This document shows positions 46,855 to 56,365 of a stretch of 64,000 bases of DNA, piece by piece. Location of the stretch: the NCBI RefSeq assembly GCF_024158035.1, contig NZ_JAMZEK010000001.1:654001-718000 (forward strand). Direction: 5' to 3'. The position numbers and the translations under genes were made by a program. How positions within the stretch are numbered: position 1 is the stretch's first letter; every line of letters starts with the position of its first letter. The notes under the pieces are model-generated. The model saw nothing but the letters and a program-made list of their open reading frames with translations. It did not search any database and had not been told where the DNA came from. Source of the stretch: Dyella lutea. Lineage in GTDB: Bacteria > Pseudomonadota > Gammaproteobacteria > Xanthomonadales > Rhodanobacteraceae.

Positions 46855-47643
46855 CTAGTCGTTGATGGTGAAGGCGGCTTTAAGCGCAGCTGCCTGCACG
46901 ACGTTGCCGAGTACGGTGTTGCTCCCGGTAAGCGCGACCTTGGCAAGAATGCCCTGCTGACGCTTCAGGGTCTGGATGACCGCTTCGTCTGCCTCGATCT
47001 GCTTCTGCCAGGTCTCGGCAGCAGTCTGGAGTTGGGAGAGGTACTGCTCCGTCTGGGAGGTTGCGCTCGCTGCTTTGCCCATGGAACTGATCGAGTTCAC
47101 TACTTTGCTCAGCTTTTGAACGGTACTCGCCTGCACCGCAAGTTGCCCCATGGCATCGACTGTCACGTTGTATTCGTCCGCCTGCAGCATCACGATCTGC
47201 TGGCAGATCACCTGTTGGCTCTCCGTGATGGGCTTGTTGAACGATGCTTCGTACTCGAGCGTCGAAGTGATCGCTCCGATGACGCCCGTGCCGAGTGAAG
47301 GTCCGGGGCAGGCCTGTTCGACGAGTTTCTGGATCTGCGCGTCACTCATGCGTTGCATGGTTTTCGGAAAGAGCGAAATGCCCGTGCCGAGACTCTCGAT
47401 GGATGTCAGCATGTTCTGATATTGCTGCAGCTGCGTCGCATATTGCTGGGCCTGCATCGCATACTGTTCGATGGTTTTGGCGAGCTGCGATGCGAAGCCG
47501 CTCTCGTTGATTACGGCGTTCCCGGGATCGTGGACGATCCACTGGGCGCTCGCCGATCCCGCGAACATGATGACGCTGGCTGTGATCAAGGCACGAGAGA
47601 TCGCACCAGTGAGCGCACGGGTTCCATTCGATTTCTCATTCAT
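46855..47643 (-). CDS. virB5: Type IV secretion system minor pilin VirB5
   Basis: A 262-residue secreted protein with signal peptide (ending SAQ), a mature start WIVHDPGNAVINESGFASQL and long amphipathic Gln-rich helices (YAMQAQQYATQLQQYQNML), the VirB5/TrbJ pattern. It caps or assembles the pilus and may touch the target cell. GGAG lies before the ATG. It is 50 bp from virB6 and 30 bp from virB4. Confidence 0.88.
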   Translation of the reverse strand: MNEKSNGTRALTGAISRALITASVIMFAGSASAQWIVHDPGNAVINESGFASQLAKTIEQYAMQAQQYATQLQQYQNMLTSIESLGTGISLFPKTMQRMSDAQIQKLVEQACPGPSLGTGVIGAITSTLEYEASFNKPITESQQVICQQIVMLQADEYNVTVDAMGQLAVQASTVQKLSKVVNSISSMGKAASATSQTEQYLSQLQTAAETWQKQIEADEAVIQTLKRQQGILAKVALTGSNTVLGNVVQAAALKAAFTIND

Positions 47644-47673
47644 AGAAATGCTCCATCTTCATCGCGATAGCTT

Positions 47674-50154
47674 TCAGCCCGTCCTGACTTTGGACAGCGA
47701 GTTACGGGTCCCTGGGGAAGTTCCGCCTTTCCCGCTTCCCTTGCGGTTCTCATAGAACGTCTCAAGCCACTGCTCAGGCGCGAGGTCGTCCGGTGAGCAG
47801 CCCACAGCCTGCGCGCTGGCCTTGAGCACCTCGTGCATGATCTCGATGTTGTCGGTGGAGGCCGATATCACTGCCAGGTGGTCGTCGAGGCCGCGCAGGT
47901 TGAGTTGGCAGACGGCGCTGGCGTGGCCCTGCTTGACCAGGAAGCAGCGGGAGCGCTCGTCCAGGCTGACCACTACCTGGTATTCCGCCTCGGTGAGCTT
48001 GAGGCCGTCGACGTAGTCCTCGCGGCTGGCGTTGGGATTGGGTAGCAGGATCATCGTGGCGGTCTGCTCGATCAGTGCGGCGGCGATGTCGCTGGCCAGC
48101 GCGTCCTCCGGGCTCTGCGTGGCGAAGATGCCCAGGCCGTTCTGCTTGCGGATGGTCTTCTGCTTGTTCTTGGCGAATTCCTTCAGGCCGCCCTTGCCGT
48201 CGAGGATCTTCCAGAACTCGTCCATCACGTAGATCAGCGGACGGCCGTCGATCAGTGCCTCCAGTCGGTGCAGCAGGTAATTGATGACCGGCACGCGTAC
48301 TTCCGGGTTGTCGATGATGTCGGTGTAGTCGAAGCCGATGATGCTGGCCTTCTCCAGGTCGATGGTGTCGACCGGGTTGTCGAACACCCATCCCAGCGAG
48401 TTGCCGGCTGTCCACTTGCGCATGCGGATGTAGAGCCCGTCGTCGCCCATGTTGGGCAGGCTCTTCTGGAAGTTGGTCATGGTGCGCAGGTGCATCGGCG
48501 TGTCGAGGATGTTCTCGACCGCGCGGAAGATGTCCTCCTCCTCGCGCGAGCTGTAGACGGCCTTGCCGACCAGCACCTTCACCAGTTCGGCAAGGAACTG
48601 CACGTTGGCTTCGGTGCGTTCGCAGTGGAACGGGTTGAATCCGGTGGGGCGGCCGTTCTCCAGCGCCAGGTAGTTGCCCCCGCAGGCGCGCACGAAGATT
48701 TCTGCGCCGCGATCCTTGTCGAAGAAGAAGATCGTCGGCGAGGGATCGAGCTTCTGCACCTGGCTGAGCAGGAAGTTGATCAGCGCCGTCTTGCCCGTGC
48801 CGGACTTGCCGATGACCATGGTGTTGGCGATCGCCTTCTCGCCGAGCGAGTTCTCCGCCGGATGGGTGGCGTGGAAGTTGAAGTAGTAAGGCTGGCCGTT
48901 GGTGGTCTGCAGTGTGGTGACGCACGCGCCCCAGGGGTTGTTGTCCTTCTTGCCGGTGGCGAAGTTGTGCAGCGGGCACAGGCCGAGGAAGTTCAGCGAG
49001 CTGACGTTGGCCAGCCGGGTGCGGTACTTCCAGTTTCCCGGAAACTGCGCATAGAACGCGGCGGTGACGGCCAGGTCCTCCTTCACCGACACGAAGCCGG
49101 CGTTGGACAGCTCGGCGCGGGTGGTGGCGAGCTGCTGCGACAGGGCCTCCTGGCTGACGGCGTAGATGGCGATGCTGAAATGGTATTCGCCAAGCACGAA
49201 ATTGCCGGAGGCCAGCTGGTCCATCGCCTGGTCCAGCTCGGCGATCTGGCTGAAGGCCTTGTCGCCGGAGGAGATCATCATGCCTTTGGTGCGGTCCAGC
49301 GCCTTCAGCGCGTCGTGCCGGCCCATCGGGCTGAAGGAGTGGGTGATGACGTATTCGAAATCCAGGTACTTCAGGCCGTTGAGGATGCCCGGGTAGGTAC
49401 CCTCGGTGTATTCCTTGATGTTGAGGATGGCGCCGAACTGGTTGGTCCCGTCAGGGGTGGTAAGTACGAAGTCGCCGGTCCGGGCCGAAAAACGCTGCTT
49501 GCTGAGCGGCAGGTACTCCGGCACCGGGGCCGGCAGCACCGGCACCGGCTCGTCGATGCGGTTGAGCAGGTAGCCATAGAACTCCAGTGCCTCGGAGAAC
49601 ACGACGCCGTTGGTCGCCTCGTACATGCCCAGCCGATACGGAGCGTAATCCTTCAGTACGGCCTCGACGTTGCCAGCCAGCTCGAGGATGGTGTTGACCG
49701 CATCGGCCTGCTCGGCTTCCAGCCGGGTGAGGTCGGCGGACTTCTCGGCAAAGCGCTTGCCGCTGACCACGGGGCGGTAGAGCAGGGTCAGGTAAAGCTC
49801 GTTCTGCATCAACTTCTGCGACGACAGCGCCTGGTAGTAGGCATCGGACAGCGATTGGTTGAAGGCCTGGCCGAACCGGCTGTGGTCGCGCAGGCGCCGG
49901 CGCCGGCGAATGTCGTGCACCCAGAACGCCACGTTGACGAAGTCCGGCGCGCGGAGGGTCTGCAGCAGGCGGTTGAAGGTGCTGTGCCTGTGCTCGATCT
50001 CCCACTCCTCGCGGCCCACGAACGGCAGGCCACCGAGTCGCCACACCAGCAGGAAATCGCCGCCGGTGGTCTTGAGCACCGTGGGCGACACGTGCGTGGA
50101 CAGCGGGACGAACTCGCTGATCGGCGTATCGGGAATGAAGGCGGCTTTGGGCAT
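47674..50154 (-). CDS. virB4: Type IV secretion system ATPase VirB4
   Basis: An 826-residue energising ATPase. The open frame starts at 50181, but the ATG at 50154 (MPKAAFIPDTPISEFVPLS) has GGA upstream and starts where VirB4 homology does. Walker A is GKSGTGKT (Lys455), Walker B YVMDEFWKIL, and FATQSPEDAL is the usual motif D. It powers pilus assembly and substrate transfer from the cytoplasmic face. It follows virB3 by 48 bp. Confidence 0.94.
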   Translation of the reverse strand: MPKAAFIPDTPISEFVPLSTHVSPTVLKTTGGDFLLVWRLGGLPFVGREEWEIEHRHSTFNRLLQTLRAPDFVNVAFWVHDIRRRRRLRDHSRFGQAFNQSLSDAYYQALSSQKLMQNELYLTLLYRPVVSGKRFAEKSADLTRLEAEQADAVNTILELAGNVEAVLKDYAPYRLGMYEATNGVVFSEALEFYGYLLNRIDEPVPVLPAPVPEYLPLSKQRFSARTGDFVLTTPDGTNQFGAILNIKEYTEGTYPGILNGLKYLDFEYVITHSFSPMGRHDALKALDRTKGMMISSGDKAFSQIAELDQAMDQLASGNFVLGEYHFSIAIYAVSQEALSQQLATTRAELSNAGFVSVKEDLAVTAAFYAQFPGNWKYRTRLANVSSLNFLGLCPLHNFATGKKDNNPWGACVTTLQTTNGQPYYFNFHATHPAENSLGEKAIANTMVIGKSGTGKTALINFLLSQVQKLDPSPTIFFFDKDRGAEIFVRACGGNYLALENGRPTGFNPFHCERTEANVQFLAELVKVLVGKAVYSSREEEDIFRAVENILDTPMHLRTMTNFQKSLPNMGDDGLYIRMRKWTAGNSLGWVFDNPVDTIDLEKASIIGFDYTDIIDNPEVRVPVINYLLHRLEALIDGRPLIYVMDEFWKILDGKGGLKEFAKNKQKTIRKQNGLGIFATQSPEDALASDIAAALIEQTATMILLPNPNASREDYVDGLKLTEAEYQVVVSLDERSRCFLVKQGHASAVCQLNLRGLDDHLAVISASTDNIEIMHEVLKASAQAVGCSPDDLAPEQWLETFYENRKGSGKGGTSPGTRNSLSKVRTG

Positions 50155-50202
50155 GGCGAAGATCCAGAGGGCACCCCGCATCAGCGGGGCGCCCGGAGTG
50201 GC

Positions 50203-50511
50203 TCACGGTTTGGTTTTTGCCGGGTCGCGATAGAGGTTGGGCGTCAATACCCACATGCCGTCGTTTTCCCGGATGTTCCGCATGCGTGTGCGGAACTGCA
50301 GGCGAAGGCCGAGCAGGCGGAAGATCATCTCGTCGCGACGCGCCATCTGGCGCATCACGAAGATCACCACCGGCATCAGCAGCAGGTAGAACAGATTGGT
50401 GTACATCGCCAGCAGCATGCACCCGCCCGCGCCGAGGAAGAACGGCACGTAGGGCACGCCGAGGAACATCGGCGGGCGGGTGCAGCCACGAAACAGCGCG
50501 TTCTTATGCAT
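50203..50511 (-). CDS. virB3: Type IV secretion system protein VirB3
   Basis: A 102-residue inner-membrane protein with the VirB3 start HKNALFRGCTRPPMFLGVPY and one or two hydrophobic segments (GAGGCMLLAMYTNLFYLLLM, PVVIFVM), then a basic tail. It overlaps virB2 by 8 bp, so translation is coupled. Confidence 0.9.
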   Translation of the reverse strand: MHKNALFRGCTRPPMFLGVPYVPFFLGAGGCMLLAMYTNLFYLLLMPVVIFVMRQMARRDEMIFRLLGLRLQFRTRMRNIRENDGMWVLTPNLYRDPAKTKP

Positions 50512-50908
50512 AGTGCGTCAGCAGGTGTGTCACCACCTGCGCGGTGCACGCGGTGGCGCCTGCGGCCGTGGTGCTGCCGGCCAGGAACATCTTGGCGATC
50601 TGGCCCGCCGCGCCGATCAGGATCGCGCCGATCAGCACCGGCGACACATCGGAAATGCGCTTGTGTGCGAAGGCGATCTGGTAGCCGGAGAAGATCACCG
50701 CGATGGTCACTACCACGATCGAAACAGCATTGAGTACATTGTTGATACTGCTGGCAAACCCGCACACGGTGGTAGCGGTCTCATCGCCTGATGCGAACGC
50801 GGTGCCGGGAAGCACGAACGCCAGCAGTGCGGCCATGCACATGAAGACGAAGAGGCGGGTGCGCTGGGAATGAAGCACGGAGTCCTTGCGGGTCAGGTTC
50901 GGAGCCAT
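50504..50908 (-). CDS. virB2: Type IV secretion system pilin VirB2
   Basis: A 134-residue major pilin. The start at 50908 (MAPNLTRKDSVLHSQRTRLF) has AAGGAAA upstream; the longer open frame has no such site. After a long signal peptide cleaved near AFASG, two membrane helices follow (VLNAVSIVVVTIAVIFSGYQ and DVSPVLIGAILIGAAGQIA) joined by a basic loop AFAHKRIS, the VirB2 layout. The Cys pair in the mature protein (VCGF and ATACTA) could form a disulfide. Confidence 0.92.
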   Translation of the reverse strand: MAPNLTRKDSVLHSQRTRLFVFMCMAALLAFVLPGTAFASGDETATTVCGFASSINNVLNAVSIVVVTIAVIFSGYQIAFAHKRISDVSPVLIGAILIGAAGQIAKMFLAGSTTAAGATACTAQVVTHLLTHYA

Positions 50909-51088
50909 CTCGAATTTCCTTGTCGACGTTGAACAGGTGGCCGGGTGCATGGCCGGAAGGTGGGCGACCGTCAGGGGCGGCCGTCCGGTGGATGCCCGGG
51001 AGCGAGCGGATTCGCGTCCGGGCGTCGGCCAGTTGGCCGGATCGGTGGCGCGCACGTGGCCATGGCCACGCATCGCGTGCGAGCCGTT

Positions 51089-51934
51089 TCAGAACACGAA
51101 GGCGGCATCGGCATGCTCCTGGCGCAGGTCGGCGCGATCGACTGCCCGCTGCGCAGGCGGTGGCGCGGCGCTTGCGATGGCGGTCGGATCGCCGGGGCCG
51201 CGCACGATGGGGTGGAACACGTCGTCGGTCGACGCCCCAGCGGGTCGTGCGGCGACCGGCGGGGTTGGAGTGGGCGCGGCGTCTGCCGCAGACGGGCTGT
51301 GGCCTTCATGGCCATCGACCGCGGGTGTCCCCGGTTGCCCGGCCATCTTCGAGACGACGGCCGCGGCGGCTGTATCCAGTGCCATGCTGCGGAGGGTGAC
51401 GAGGCGGTTGGACACGGAACCCGCCCGGTCGTGCGTGCGCTTCCGGACGGGCTTGCCCCGTTCCAGCGGGATGGCGGTCCCTCCACCGTCGCGGTCGCCG
51501 GGCGCGCCCATCGAGGCGTATACCCGCTGCACGTAGCCGTCGCGGTAGCCGGTGACGAAATTGCCCGAGTAGTAGCAGCTGAACGCCTTGCCCCAGTCGC
51601 CGCCGGCCCGCGCATAGCAGTTGGCGAGGATGCTTGCGCCCGCCTGCAGGTTGCTGCAGCGATCGAAGGCCCTGGCGTAGGTGTGCAGTCCGTAATGTCC
51701 CAGGTTGGCGCGGTTCACCTGGGCGATGCCCAGCGAGTAGTTGTATCCCCGGCGCTCAAGCATGCGCGCGGTGGCCGTGGCTTCGGCCAGGTTGCGTGGC
51801 TGGCGCTGCAGTCGTCCCCCCACTACGCCGATGGCGAAGGGATTGTTGCCGGATTCCACCTGGGCGACGTGCTGCATCACCTCGGCCGGGACGGCGAGAT
51901 TGGGGCAGGTGGACAAGTCGATGGCGGCGAGCAT
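51089..51934 (-). CDS. virB1: Lytic transglycosylase VirB1
   Basis: A 281-residue enzyme that opens peptidoglycan for assembly of the channel. The SLT domain covers about residues 10-150: catalytic Glu27 in QVESGNNPFAIG, YSLGIAQVNRANL and SCYYSGNF. There is no classical signal peptide at the start, a known feature of Xanthomonas VirB1. The C-terminal 130 residues are Pro/Ala-rich and low in complexity. GGAGGG lies before the ATG. The 180 bp to virB2 contain no gene. Confidence 0.9.
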   Translation of the reverse strand: MLAAIDLSTCPNLAVPAEVMQHVAQVESGNNPFAIGVVGGRLQRQPRNLAEATATARMLERRGYNYSLGIAQVNRANLGHYGLHTYARAFDRCSNLQAGASILANCYARAGGDWGKAFSCYYSGNFVTGYRDGYVQRVYASMGAPGDRDGGGTAIPLERGKPVRKRTHDRAGSVSNRLVTLRSMALDTAAAAVVSKMAGQPGTPAVDGHEGHSPSAADAAPTPTPPVAARPAGASTDDVFHPIVRGPGDPTAIASAAPPPAQRAVDRADLRQEHADAAFVF

Positions 51935-51949
51935 GGTGAACCCTCCGGA

Positions 51950-52981
51950 TCAGTGGCCCGCGGCCGCGCGGCCTGGGTCGAAGTCGATGCCGGTGATGCA
52001 GCGGCGTCCGGCGTGGGCCTTGATGTGCACGACGATGTCGATCGTCATGCGCAGCAGGCGCTTGATCGTGTCGAATTCCAGCCCGGCACCCTCGGTGGAG
52101 GCCTTCACCATCAGAGCCAGTTGGTCCCAGGTCTGCTCGGTGCTGCCGGCGTGGCAGCTGGTGATCGAGCCGGGGTGGCCCGAGGCGCAATTGCGGATGA
52201 AGTAGAACGATTCGTCGCCGCGCAGCTCGGCCAGGATGATGCGGTCCGGCTTCATGCGCAGGCAGGCTTCCATGCAGCTCTTGGCGGTGACGTTGCTCGC
52301 GCTCTGGCCGCCCTTGGAGTAAAGCAGGTGCACCACGTTCGGCTGCGCGATGAAAAGCTCGCGCGCGTCCTCGATGGTCACCAGCCGCTCGTCGGCCGGG
52401 ATGTGGTTGACCAGCGACTTCATGAAGGTGGTCTTGCCGCTGCCGGTGGCGCCGGACACCACGATGTTCTTCTTGTCGAGCACCGCCTGCCGAAAAAACT
52501 CCGCATAGCGGCGCGCGGCGCGCAGTTCGAGCAGCGCGCTGTCCTGCTCGCCGATGCCCTGCTGCACTTCGACGATCTCGTCGAAGAAGCCGTCGGCCTG
52601 GTACTGATCGAGCGTGCGCAGCTGCCTGGACGGCAGCCGGATGGTGATCGACACCCGGCCGGCCTCGCACGCCGGAGGGATCACGAACTGCGCGCGCTGG
52701 CCGGTGGGGAAGGTGAGCGAGACCACCGGGTCCACGTCGGTGATGCGCTGCCCGGTGTTGCTCTCGTTGATCACCGCGGTGCAGAACTGGCGCGCGCGCT
52801 CGAAGGTAAGCGAGGGTACGTCGACCCGGTGCCACCCACCGCGCCGCTCCAGGTAGATTTCGCCCGGCTGGTTGATGCAGATCTCGGTGACGTCCGGCGA
52901 GGCCATGAACTCGCGCAGCCCCAGCACCTCGTACTGGTAGTCGAGGAAGTCGCTGGAGATGGCTGCCATCCGGTCGTCCAT
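51950..52981 (-). CDS. virB11: Type IV secretion system traffic ATPase VirB11
   Basis: A 343-residue hexameric ATPase of the GspE/VirB11 superfamily. Walker A is GATGSGKTTF (Lys183), the Asp box IEDARELF, Walker B DRIILAELRGDE and the His box TSCHAGS are all intact. It acts at the inner membrane and switches between pilus building and substrate transfer. A GAGGAG site precedes the ATG. Confidence 0.95.
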   Translation of the reverse strand: MDDRMAAISSDFLDYQYEVLGLREFMASPDVTEICINQPGEIYLERRGGWHRVDVPSLTFERARQFCTAVINESNTGQRITDVDPVVSLTFPTGQRAQFVIPPACEAGRVSITIRLPSRQLRTLDQYQADGFFDEIVEVQQGIGEQDSALLELRAARRYAEFFRQAVLDKKNIVVSGATGSGKTTFMKSLVNHIPADERLVTIEDARELFIAQPNVVHLLYSKGGQSASNVTAKSCMEACLRMKPDRIILAELRGDESFYFIRNCASGHPGSITSCHAGSTEQTWDQLALMVKASTEGAGLEFDTIKRLLRMTIDIVVHIKAHAGRRCITGIDFDPGRAAAGH

Positions 52982-52991
52982 GACCTGCTCC

Positions 52992-54167
52992 TCAGAGCCG
53001 CGCGACCACGCCGCTGAAGTCCACGTCCTTGGCGACGTAGACGTAGATGACGGTGCCCTGGTTGATGGTCACGGTCGGCGGACGGTTCGCCGCTTCGCGC
53101 ACGGCCTGGTCGGCCAGGTTCTGCACGGTACGGGCAGTATTGCTCTCGAACGGTTCCTGGGTGACGTAGCCGTTGCTGATGGTGGTGGTGGTCGGACCGT
53201 GCTTCGCGGCCTCGTACTTGAACGCGTCGCTGAGCATGCTGATCAGCAGGGCCGCGCCGATGCGGCTGCCCCAGTGCGCGTCGTACTGGCCAGGCAGGCC
53301 GGCGCCGCCCAGGTTGTCGATGCCCGGGCTCTTCATGTTCACATCGATGCCAGTGGGGGTGATGATGCGATCCCACACCACCTCGACGCGCCGCTGGCTC
53401 TGGTTCTTCTGGTACGAGCCAAGGATCTTCGAGCCCTTCGGCAGCAGCAGCGTGTGGCCGTTGAACGAGTACACCGGTTCGGTCACCAGGCAGGTGCTGT
53501 AGCCGGAGATGTCGGAGATGATCCGCGTCTCCAGCACGCAACGGATATAGGTGCCGCGCTGCATCAGCGTGTCCGGCTTGGTCAGTGGCTGGGCGCTGGT
53601 GATCTCCGAATCGCCGCTGCCCGGCAGGCCGTTGCCCGCAGAAGTAAGCGCTGCCGGAATCGTAGGCGGCGCGGCTTCGCCAGCCTCGGCGGCGGCAATG
53701 CGGCGCTGGACCAGGCCGGGTTCCTGCGGTGCCTGTGCGGCGGGCGTACGCGGCAACGCCGGTGTGGACGGCGGCGGCATCAGGGGAATCGGTTGTGCTG
53801 CCGCCACGGGCGCGGGCGCCGGCTGGGGCAGCTGCGGCAGCGCTACCGCCGCGGGAGCTTCGGCGACGGTGACTTTTTCCTCGCGCATCTTGGGCCGCTC
53901 GCGCGGGGTCATCGCGCTCTGGATCATCCAGTAGGCGACCATCAGCAACAGCAGCACGACGGCGGCCAGCAGGAACAGCGCGCGGCGATTCATGCGCCGC
54001 AGTTCCGCGGTGCGCAGTTGCGGGGCACCGGCGTCCAGATCCGGTTCCTCGACGCGCTGCTGGTAATGGCTGGCGTAGGGGTTGCCGGCTACCGGATCGT
54101 GTCGCGGGTCCGTCGGTGCTTCGTGCCCGTGCTCGTCGCCGGGCTGTTGGGGTGTTTGGGCGCTCAC
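52992..54167 (-). CDS. virB10: Type IV secretion system core protein VirB10
   Basis: A 391-residue protein spanning both membranes. It starts with GTG at 54167, overlapping the virB9 stop (GTGA). A cytoplasmic N-terminus, one membrane helix at about 50-70 (ALFLLAAVVLLLLMVAYWMI), a Pro/Ala-rich periplasmic stretch (about 85-155) and a C-terminal core-complex barrel with LPKGSKILGSYQKNQSQRR and the antenna region follow. It carries the energy signal from the ATPases to the outer-membrane pore. Confidence 0.94.
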   Translation of the reverse strand: MSAQTPQQPGDEHGHEAPTDPRHDPVAGNPYASHYQQRVEEPDLDAGAPQLRTAELRRMNRRALFLLAAVVLLLLMVAYWMIQSAMTPRERPKMREEKVTVAEAPAAVALPQLPQPAPAPVAAAQPIPLMPPPSTPALPRTPAAQAPQEPGLVQRRIAAAEAGEAAPPTIPAALTSAGNGLPGSGDSEITSAQPLTKPDTLMQRGTYIRCVLETRIISDISGYSTCLVTEPVYSFNGHTLLLPKGSKILGSYQKNQSQRRVEVVWDRIITPTGIDVNMKSPGIDNLGGAGLPGQYDAHWGSRIGAALLISMLSDAFKYEAAKHGPTTTTISNGYVTQEPFESNTARTVQNLADQAVREAANRPPTVTINQGTVIYVYVAKDVDFSGVVARL

Positions 54168-54934
54168 TTCTTCACGTTCCTTCGCAGGCCCACGACGTAG
54201 TCGCCGTGCCGGATCACCAGGTAGGAATAGGTGCCGTGGACGATGATCGTGTTGCCTTCCACGGTGGTGTTCACGAGCGAGTCCTCGCCGTGCTCTGTCT
54301 CGCGCATGAAGACCGCCGGGAAGTCACCGGTCGGGAAAGCCTTCATGTCGCTCATGCGGATGTAGGTGAAGCGGCCATCGTCGTAGACGTTGACCGGTAC
54401 CAGCCAGGGCGCCTTCTTCGCGGTGCGTGTGGCGTAGTCGTAGTCGAAGTTGTAGCTGCGCCCCGGCACCAGCGCGGCACTCTGCGCGGATGCGTTCTCC
54501 TGCTGCTTCTTGGCTGCCGCGAAGCTGGTGTCGTCCGGGTACTTGAAGGTGATCTTGTACTGCACGCCGGCGCGGCGCGCCTGGTCCAGCGTCTTCCAGT
54601 CGGTGGCCACCACCTTGAGCTCGAAGATGTACGAGTGCGTCGCCGTGCGGACCATCATGTTGGTGTCCACGTCGACGTTCTTTGGCTTGAGGTAGAAGAC
54701 GTTGTCGCGTCGGGTCAGCTCCCAGCCGCTGCTGAAGCCGGTGCTGTAGTCGAGGATCTTTTCGCTCGGACTCAGTTCGATCTGGGTGGTGATGCCCAGC
54801 CCGGTGCGCACAGGGTAGATGCGGTCGGGCTGATAGTCGTAGGTCTGCAGCGCCTGGGCGCTCGCCGATGGCGCAGCCACCAGCAGGGCAAGGATCGGCG
54901 TGGCGAGCAGACACCATGGCAGAGGCCGATTCAT
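54164..54934 (-). CDS. virB9: Type IV secretion system core protein VirB9
   Basis: A 256-residue periplasmic protein of the outer-membrane core complex: signal peptide (MNRPLPWCLLATPILALLVA...SAQA), N-terminal domain with RIYPVRTGLGITTQIELS, and C-terminal domain with YDYATRTAKKAPWLVPVNVY and DGRFTYIRMSDMKAFP. The start overlaps the virB8 stop by one base (TGATG) and the stop overlaps the virB10 start by four, so translation of virB8-9-10 is coupled. Confidence 0.94.
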   Translation of the reverse strand: MNRPLPWCLLATPILALLVAAPSASAQALQTYDYQPDRIYPVRTGLGITTQIELSPSEKILDYSTGFSSGWELTRRDNVFYLKPKNVDVDTNMMVRTATHSYIFELKVVATDWKTLDQARRAGVQYKITFKYPDDTSFAAAKKQQENASAQSAALVPGRSYNFDYDYATRTAKKAPWLVPVNVYDDGRFTYIRMSDMKAFPTGDFPAVFMRETEHGEDSLVNTTVEGNTIIVHGTYSYLVIRHGDYVVGLRRNVKK

Positions 54935-55800
54935 CAGTGGGTCGTCCCCGTGGTTGCCGTGGGAGGTGTCATGGCGGGCTCTGTCGCCGCCGGCACCGGC
55001 GGTGCGGTGGTCGCCGCCGGCGGAACGGACTCGATCGTGGTGGGCACTGGCGCGGCAGCGACCTCTGGGGGAGGTGCCGAGGCGTAATCGTTGTCGACGC
55101 GGTAGCCGGTGACCCAGAAGCCGAGCGGATTCTCGATGCGGCTCTGGTCGTCCATCTCCAGGTTCGGCTTGTAGGTGAACTCCAGCGTCGCGATCTTGTT
55201 GTCCATCGGATGCGTCGCGCCGGTGGCCTTGTCGTACAGGCTGCGCTGGAAGCGGACGGTGGCGCCGCGTGGCGGGCGGCCCGGACCGGAGTCGAGCAGG
55301 ACGATGCTGAGCAGGCGGATACGGATTGCGCGGTCCTTGCCGTACTGCTTGTACAGACTGTCCGGGTTCTGCGAGGAGTACTCGGCCATGTAGGCGGCCT
55401 TTACGCCAGGGGAGGCCATGGTCTGCACGGTTTTCCAGTCGCCGAGGTTCAGCATGGCCAAGTCGTAGGACTCGCGCGCCAGCACGAAGTGGGCGACGTT
55501 GCTGCGGTTGATCGCCTCGTTGGTGGTGATGCCGTGCGGGCCGAAGTTGCCGGTCAGGTGGGCCACCGTGGCGGTGCCGGTATAGGCGTCGGCCATCACC
55601 AGGTAGGGCACCTTCTGCTTGAGCGGCAGCATGTAGAAATAGCCACCGGCGAGGATCAGCGACATGCCGATGGCACTGAAAGCCACCATCCAGGCGCGTC
55701 GTTCGCTACGCCGGGCCATGTCGGCGATGCTCAGCTCGAAATTGACCGAGCGGGCGACGGCCTTGTCGATCGCCGGCGTGGGGGACTTCTTCATGTTCAT
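54934..55800 (-). CDS. virB8: Type IV secretion system inner-membrane protein VirB8
   Basis: A 288-residue bitopic protein. I use the ATG at 55800 (MNMKKSPTPAIDKAVARSVN), with GGAAG eight bases before; the longer open frame overlaps virB7 and lacks a site. A cytoplasmic N-terminus, one membrane helix (AWMVAFSAIGMSLILAGGYF) and the periplasmic NTF2-like domain (YVMADAYTGTATVAHL, NRSNVAHFVLARESYDLAML, PLGFWVTGYRVD) are clear. The last 45 residues are a Pro/Thr/Ala-rich tail, longer than in the textbook protein. Confidence 0.92.
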   Translation of the reverse strand: MNMKKSPTPAIDKAVARSVNFELSIADMARRSERRAWMVAFSAIGMSLILAGGYFYMLPLKQKVPYLVMADAYTGTATVAHLTGNFGPHGITTNEAINRSNVAHFVLARESYDLAMLNLGDWKTVQTMASPGVKAAYMAEYSSQNPDSLYKQYGKDRAIRIRLLSIVLLDSGPGRPPRGATVRFQRSLYDKATGATHPMDNKIATLEFTYKPNLEMDDQSRIENPLGFWVTGYRVDNDYASAPPPEVAAAPVPTTIESVPPAATTAPPVPAATEPAMTPPTATTGTTH

Positions 55801-55840
55801 CGCGGGGCTTCCGTGGTCGTGCGACGGTGGCGCGGCGGCG

Positions 55841-56365
55841 TCATGGGCGTGCTCCCGTCGCCGGCGCGGACGCCGCACCGCCAGCGGCAGCGCGGACCAG
55901 GATCCGCCGTGGCTGGCCGACGACCTGTACGCCTTGGGCGGCGTAGATCCTGCTCAGCTCCTCGGTGGCCTGCGCAAGGTCCGCCGTGTGGATGTCCGAC
56001 ACCGGTCGATACAGGGTGACGTCGTAGCCCAGTTCGTAGTCCAGCGCGCGACCGGTGTCCTTCGCCCAGCGCTCGAGCATCGTGCGCAGCGTTTCGTCCA
56101 GCGGCGCGGCGAAGAAGGTGTACGGCTGCTCCAGCGGAATCTCGGTGGGCCGGGCCTGGAATCGGTTGACCGGTTTCCACGAGCCACGGAAGTCGCGCGC
56201 CGGCTGGGTGCCACACCCGGCCAGGGCGAGCGCGGCGAGGACCAGCAGCCCGGCGAGCGCATGCCGCTTGTCGCCGGCGCGCCGTCCGGCGCCAGGCGCG
56301 ACGCGCGTGGTCGTTGTAGTCGAGAAAGGTGTGGGCCCCGCGTGGGGCGAGATGTTCAAGCGCAT
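55841..56365 (-). CDS. virB7: Type IV secretion system lipoprotein VirB7 with N0-like domain
   Basis: A 174-residue outer-membrane lipoprotein. The N-terminal region before the lipobox is long and basic; the lipobox is LALAGC with Cys51. The next stretch (DFRGSWKPVNRF) is the VirB9-binding peptide seen in Xanthomonas VirB7. The rest, about 70-155 (FFAAPLDETLRTMLERWAKD...QGVQVVGQPRRI), matches the N0 fold of secretins that marks X-type systems; classical VirB7 is only about 50 residues long. AGGA lies eight bases before the ATG. First gene of the virB run, so a promoter should lie in the 730 bp upstream. Confidence 0.88.
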   Translation of the reverse strand: MRLNISPHAGPTPFSTTTTTRVAPGAGRRAGDKRHALAGLLVLAALALAGCGTQPARDFRGSWKPVNRFQARPTEIPLEQPYTFFAAPLDETLRTMLERWAKDTGRALDYELGYDVTLYRPVSDIHTADLAQATEELSRIYAAQGVQVVGQPRRILVRAAAGGAASAPATGARP

